Part shown: in pieces, positions 15,406-18,255 of the stretch
How positions within the stretch are numbered: the first letter of the stretch is position 1
How the letters are laid out: each line of letters begins with the position of its first letter
Origin: Bacteroidales bacterium
GTDB lineage: Bacteria > Bacteroidota > Bacteroidia > Bacteroidales > VadinHA17
Length of the DNA stretch: 18,255 bases
Assembly (NCBI GenBank): GCA_017882245.1
Contig: JADGPV010000021.1
Coordinates: forward strand, 1 to 18,255
Direction: 5' to 3'
Program-made: the position numbers and the translations under genes
Notes under the pieces: generated by a model
What the model was told of the DNA's origin: nothing
Database searches by the model: none
Seen by the model: only the letters and a program-made list of their open reading frames with translations

Positions 15406-16998
15406 TCAGTTTTTTTCTATATAACTGAAAGCTTCAAGCAGTGTCTTGTCTAATTGCCCCCACAATGGATAAAAGCCTTTATTGTCAAGCATGTTTCTGG
15501 CAATATAGGCTTTCACCTGAACATATATGATATTTTCTGAAATCTTAATTTGTTTTGCGTTGGGCGCAACCCCATTCTCTTTGGCATAACTGATGAACTT
15601 TTGAGTGATGTTCTGCCCTGAGAGCCATTGGTCAAGCGACTTCAGGTCGTGGTATTTCTTCAAGGTCTCACGGTTATCATCAGTATATTTAAGAGCATAT
15701 TTGGGTATCAGTCCGGCATTCCTTACAGCAATGAAATAATCTGTGATTCCTGTAGTATCAATGGGAATAAAAATATCAGGCATAATCCCCCCGCCGCCGT
15801 AAACGGTCTTTCCCCCCGGGGTTTTATAAGCCACAGAATCAGTCATATGTATTGAATCAGCTTGCAGGAACTCGCCATGCATGTAACGGTTTCCAAGGTC
15901 TTCATAATACTTGTCAATACCCTGGTTATAAGGCTTCTGTATTGATCTGCCGGTTGGAGTGTAGTAGCGTGCTATGGTCAGCCTCATTCCTGAACCGTCG
16001 CGGAACATTATAGGTTCCTGCACCAGGCCTTTGCCGAATGACCGGCGACCGATTATGGTACCACGGTCATTATCCTGTACGGCTCCTGCAAGTATCTCGC
16101 TGGCAGAAGCGCTCCATTCGTCGATCAGAATGACCAGCTCACCAGTTTCAAATTCACCGTCTGCGGTAGCCTTTATATCCTGCCTTGGTTTTGATTTGCC
16201 CATGGTGAAGACGATAAGCTTTCCTTCCGGAAGAAACTCGTCAGCTATCATTGTTGCAGCATCCATGACGCCTCCGGAGTTGCCCCTCAGATCAAGGATA
16301 AGTTTCTTCATTCCCTGACTTTTCAGCTCCCTCAGACCTTTCGTAAACTCATCATGTGTCGTGAGGGCAAAGTTGGATATCTTCATATATCCGACATCAT
16401 CTGACATCATGTATGAAACATCAATGCTGTATAATGGAATCTTATCGCGGACGATAGCGAATGGCAGCAATTCGTTGGCTCCCTTTCTTTCAATCTTCAG
16501 GTCAACCCTTGTCCCACGCGGACCTTTGAGCATTTTTACCACGTCTTCATCAGGGATGCTCTTTCCTGCGACAACTGAATCGTTGACATAAATTATCTTA
16601 TCGCCGGGAATGATGCCCGCTTTCTCTGACGGGCCTCCGGATATAGTGCTGATTATCTGAACTGTGTCAGTGAGCATCTGGAAAGTGACTCCGATGCCGT
16701 CAAAGTTGCCCTGGAGAGGCTCATTTGCCTGAGCCAGATCACGTGCCGGAATATATACTGAATGCGGATCGAGCTTGCGCAACATTACCGGTATAGCTGC
16801 TTCAATCAGGTCATTGCGGTTGACGGTGTCAACATAATCAGATTCGATAATATCAAGAATACGGCTCAGCTTGTCACTCGATGGCGGGAAGTTGGTATAA
16901 AGTCCTGACTGGGGGTGAGGCATGTAAAATCCGACCAGGATGCCAATTGCTAATGCAACTGCAATGATAATTGGAAGATATGCTCTGTTATACTTCAT
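15406..16998 (-). CDS. S41-family C-terminal processing peptidase
   Basis: This 530-residue serine protease has one N-terminal membrane helix (about 8-26), placing the rest in the periplasm. A PDZ domain follows at about 90-175, with GIGVTF, SEKAGIIPGDKI and VVKMLKGPRGTRV. The S41 catalytic domain has DLRGNSGG (236-243) and the Ser-Lys dyad: S298 in SASASEI and K323 in SFGKGLVQ, spaced 25 residues as in E. coli Tsp. A C-terminal extension (about 410-530) is typical of Bacteroidota CtpA-like proteins. It would trim or degrade periplasmic proteins marked at their C-termini. Its ATG lies inside the last codons of the dCMP deaminase gene (11-bp overlap), so translation is probably coupled. I recall this gene pairing from other Bacteroidota. 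Confidence 0.94.
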   Translation of the reverse strand: MKYNRAYLPIIIAVALAIGILVGFYMPHPQSGLYTNFPPSSDKLSRILDIIESDYVDTVNRNDLIEAAIPVMLRKLDPHSVYIPARDLAQANEPLQGNFDGIGVTFQMLTDTVQIISTISGGPSEKAGIIPGDKIIYVNDSVVAGKSIPDEDVVKMLKGPRGTRVDLKIERKGANELLPFAIVRDKIPLYSIDVSYMMSDDVGYMKISNFALTTHDEFTKGLRELKSQGMKKLILDLRGNSGGVMDAATMIADEFLPEGKLIVFTMGKSKPRQDIKATADGEFETGELVILIDEWSASASEILAGAVQDNDRGTIIGRRSFGKGLVQEPIMFRDGSGMRLTIARYYTPTGRSIQKPYNQGIDKYYEDLGNRYMHGEFLQADSIHMTDSVAYKTPGGKTVYGGGGIMPDIFIPIDTTGITDYFIAVRNAGLIPKYALKYTDDNRETLKKYHDLKSLDQWLSGQNITQKFISYAKENGVAPNAKQIKISENIIYVQVKAYIARNMLDNKGFYPLWGQLDKTLLEAFSYIEKN

Positions 16999-17461
16999 TG
17001 TTCTTTTCTTCTATGTCTATATATACAAGTTCGATGTCTGCACGTTTCAGCAGTTCAATCCCATCAAGATTGCGGTACTGGTTGCTGTAAACAACGCGTC
17101 TTATGCCTGATTGTATGATAAGCTTGGCGCACTCCATGCAGGGAGAGTCGGTAATGTATAACGTGGAATTCTCACTTGAGTTGTTTGACCTCGCAACCTT
17201 GGTGATGGCATTCGCTTCAGCATGAAGAACGTATGGTTTGGTGACATTGTTCTCATCTTCACATACATTCTCAAAGCCTGAAGGAGTGCCGTTATAGCCG
17301 TCTGATATAACCATCTTGTCCTTCACAATCAAGGCTCCTACTCTCCGGCGCTTGCAGTAGGAGTTTTCTGACCAAATAGCAGCCATGCGTAAATAACGTC
17401 TGTCAAACTGCGCCTGTTTGTCTCCGTATGGGTGAATGGCATCTTTCTTCGTCATCCTCAT
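16988..17461 (-). CDS. dCMP deaminase (ComEB-like cytidine deaminase family)
   Basis: This 157-residue zinc enzyme should deaminate dCMP to dUMP for thymidylate synthesis. With ATG 17461 as residue 1 the zinc site is HAEANAI (H80, catalytic E82) and PCMEC (C108, C111). Also typical are RYLRMAAIWSENSYCKRRRVGALIV and ISDGYNGTPSGFENVC. The frame extends upstream to TTG 17503, but a consensus -7 promoter box lies at 17481-17474 inside that extension, so the TTG would not be transcribed. ATG 17461 is preferred, and ATG 17455 two codons later is possible. The transcript start would fall only a few nt before the ATG, giving an almost leaderless mRNA. The S41 protease start overlaps its 3' end. The lack of an allosteric domain does not exclude dCTP/dTTP control, which I cannot judge. 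Confidence 0.92.
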   Translation of the reverse strand: MRMTKKDAIHPYGDKQAQFDRRYLRMAAIWSENSYCKRRRVGALIVKDKMVISDGYNGTPSGFENVCEDENNVTKPYVLHAEANAITKVARSNNSSENSTLYITDSPCMECAKLIIQSGIRRVVYSNQYRNLDGIELLKRADIELVYIDIEEKNNEV

Positions 17462-17473
17462 TGATTCGAGCGA

Positions 17474-17504
17474 CAAACTTAATCGTTTTTGCAGCCAATT
17501 CAAA
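17474..17504 (-). promoter_or_regulatory. Bacteroidota-type promoter for the dCMP deaminase-S41 operon
   Basis: On the minus strand TTTG (17504-17501) is followed after 19 nt by TAAGTTTG (17481-17474), a full match to TTTG - 19 nt - TAnnTTTG. The -7 box ends 12 nt before ATG 17461. The -33 element is formed from the T-run of the preceding gene's terminator. Confidence 0.65.
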
Positions 17505-17543
17505 AAAACTTAAAGGGCACTTCAGCATGTTGCTCAAGTGCCC
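17502..17543 (-). terminator. Intrinsic terminator of the multihaem cytochrome gene
   Basis: On the minus strand GGGCACTT (17543-17536) pairs with AAGTGCCC (17522-17515). An inner GAGCA/TGCTG region gives a further 3-bp AGC/GCT stem after a C-C (G-G) mismatch around a 5-nt loop. The stem is followed by TTTAAG and then seven T (17508-17502). It begins 32 nt after the cytochrome stop codon. Confidence 0.85.
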
Positions 17544-17575
17544 CTTGTAATATTATAAAGATTTACCGTGTACTA

Positions 17576-18255
17576 TCAGTTGCTGTTTTTCCAGGTGTAG
17601 GCATGGGGCCAGCTGCTTGTGTTGGTGCTTACTGAAGTATGACAGATAAAGCATCCGTTCTTTGTTTCAGGGTTGCTTCCGCCATGCTGCCCGGCATATT
17701 CGCCCATATCACTCTCCCCTCTTGAACTGGAATGACAGGTGCCGCAGCTTCCCAGTGTCTTCGGAGAATTGCTGTATGGCTGGTATTGCATTGCCTGGTA
17801 ATTATCAACAGCTTTTGACGAGGGGACCATTGCATGAGGACTGCCATGACATGATGAGCACATCATGTTTCCATGACCTGTTGATTCTCTGTAAAGTGCT
17901 GAAGTTGAGCCCACATCTGTTGCTTCGTTGTGGCAGGTCGAGCATGACGGCTCATTGACCCACGGCACTCGTGTGCTGGTCGAAGAAGCTACCTGGGCCA
18001 TGGTGCCGTGACATGTGGTGCAGTTGCCGTCTGGTCCTGTGTGCTTTATGCTTCGATTACATTTTGTTGTCTGACCGGGATGGCAATCATAGCACGCTGC
18101 TCCCTGGTCTGCATGGAACCCATGAATGGCTTCTGACAAATACTTGCCTGATGTTCCCCTGCCAGTCTTTCCCAGAGCTTCTGAACCGTGGCAGGTTGCG
18201 CAGAGAACAGGCTTTGACTGCATAAGGGATGTTCCCGTTTTAGCATCATGTTTGA
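17576..18255 (-). CDS. Multihaem c-type cytochrome, C-terminal part (N-terminus outside window)
   Basis: The frame is open to the right edge. The first visible in-frame ATG (18223) is internal, because the ten codons before it (KHDAKTGTSL) are open and fit the family. Counting from that ATG there are seven CXXCH haem-attachment motifs: 8-12, 44-48, 68-72, 94-98, 122-126, 160-164 and 191-195. Histidines between them (H34, H37, H61, H117, H130, H180, H207) are candidate distal ligands. An extra unpaired Cys55 (TTKCNRS) follows the second motif. Spacing is irregular, unlike a simple NapC or c3 repeat. Such proteins carry electrons in the periplasm or outside the cell. The signal peptide and total haem number lie outside the window. 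No C-terminal anchor or sorting domain is seen. A strong terminator follows, so it ends its transcription unit. Confidence 0.9.
   Translation of the reverse strand, partial: KHDAKTGTSLMQSKPVLCATCHGSEALGKTGRGTSGKYLSEAIHGFHADQGAACYDCHPGQTTKCNRSIKHTGPDGNCTTCHGTMAQVASSTSTRVPWVNEPSCSTCHNEATDVGSTSALYRESTGHGNMMCSSCHGSPHAMVPSSKAVDNYQAMQYQPYSNSPKTLGSCGTCHSSSRGESDMGEYAGQHGGSNPETKNGCFICHTSVSTNTSSWPHAYTWKNSN

Noticed and set aside
15385..15410. Intrinsic terminator after the S41 protease gene
   Set aside because: A run of eight T exists on the minus strand, but the only stem before it is a 6-bp TCAGTT/AACTGA pair with a long A-rich loop and a 9-nt gap to the T-run, too weak to call.

Overview
The window reads as ordinary chromosome from a member of the Bacteroidota, most likely an anaerobic or facultative Bacteroidales/Marinilabiliales-type lineage. 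Four things point there. The proteins are Bacteroidota-type: a single-chain glycyl-tRNA synthetase, a b558-type fumarate reductase/succinate dehydrogenase, a YfhO-like membrane protein and a 'MPYRRLPNTD' hypothetical. Starts lack clear Shine-Dalgarno sequences. Several intergenic regions carry the Bacteroidota promoter pattern TTTG - 19/20 nt - TAnnTTTG. A multihaem cytochrome and a fumarate reductase suggest respiratory electron transfer. Species cannot be named from the sequence alone.

Layout. 1-2915: a YfhO-family membrane protein (minus, runs off the left edge) diverges from a polysaccharide flippase (plus) across a 113-bp double promoter region. 2910-5748: a GT4-type glycosyltransferase and glycyl-tRNA synthetase form a tight minus-strand pair, with glyQS promoter-proximal. 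The glycosyltransferase meets the flippase tail to tail on a palindromic TTATAA that supplies both stop codons. 5870-8458: nadB (L-aspartate oxidase, NAD synthesis) and a CPBP membrane protease on plus. 8446-10208: a hypothetical protein followed by a tRNA-dihydrouridine synthase on minus, the latter starting at TTG. 10359-11747: an M24 aminopeptidase P on plus. 11818-15153: a three-gene fumarate reductase/succinate dehydrogenase operon on minus (cytochrome b, flavoprotein, iron-sulphur subunit). 15154-15405: a 252-bp non-coding gap with a candidate promoter and a possible alpha/beta-hydrolase relic. 15406-17461: dCMP deaminase and an S41 C-terminal processing protease, overlapping on minus. 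17502-17543: a strong intrinsic terminator. 17576-18255: the C-terminal part of a multihaem c-type cytochrome (seven CXXCH motifs visible).

How the genes fit together. Most are housekeeping: translation (glyQS), tRNA modification (dus), NAD synthesis (nadB), nucleotide supply (dCMP deaminase) and peptide turnover (pepP, S41, CPBP). There is a small surface-glycan component (YfhO, flippase, glycosyltransferase) and an electron-transfer component (Frd/Sdh, multihaem cytochrome). I saw no CRISPR array, insertion sequence, phage genes, rRNA or tRNA genes, and no defence or biosynthetic cluster. No undescribed multi-gene system is evident. The most useful second looks are the uncharacterised 242-residue protein, the truncated multihaem cytochrome, the hairpin at 11779-11807, the relic at 15255-15338, and several start codons that promoter positions help to decide.
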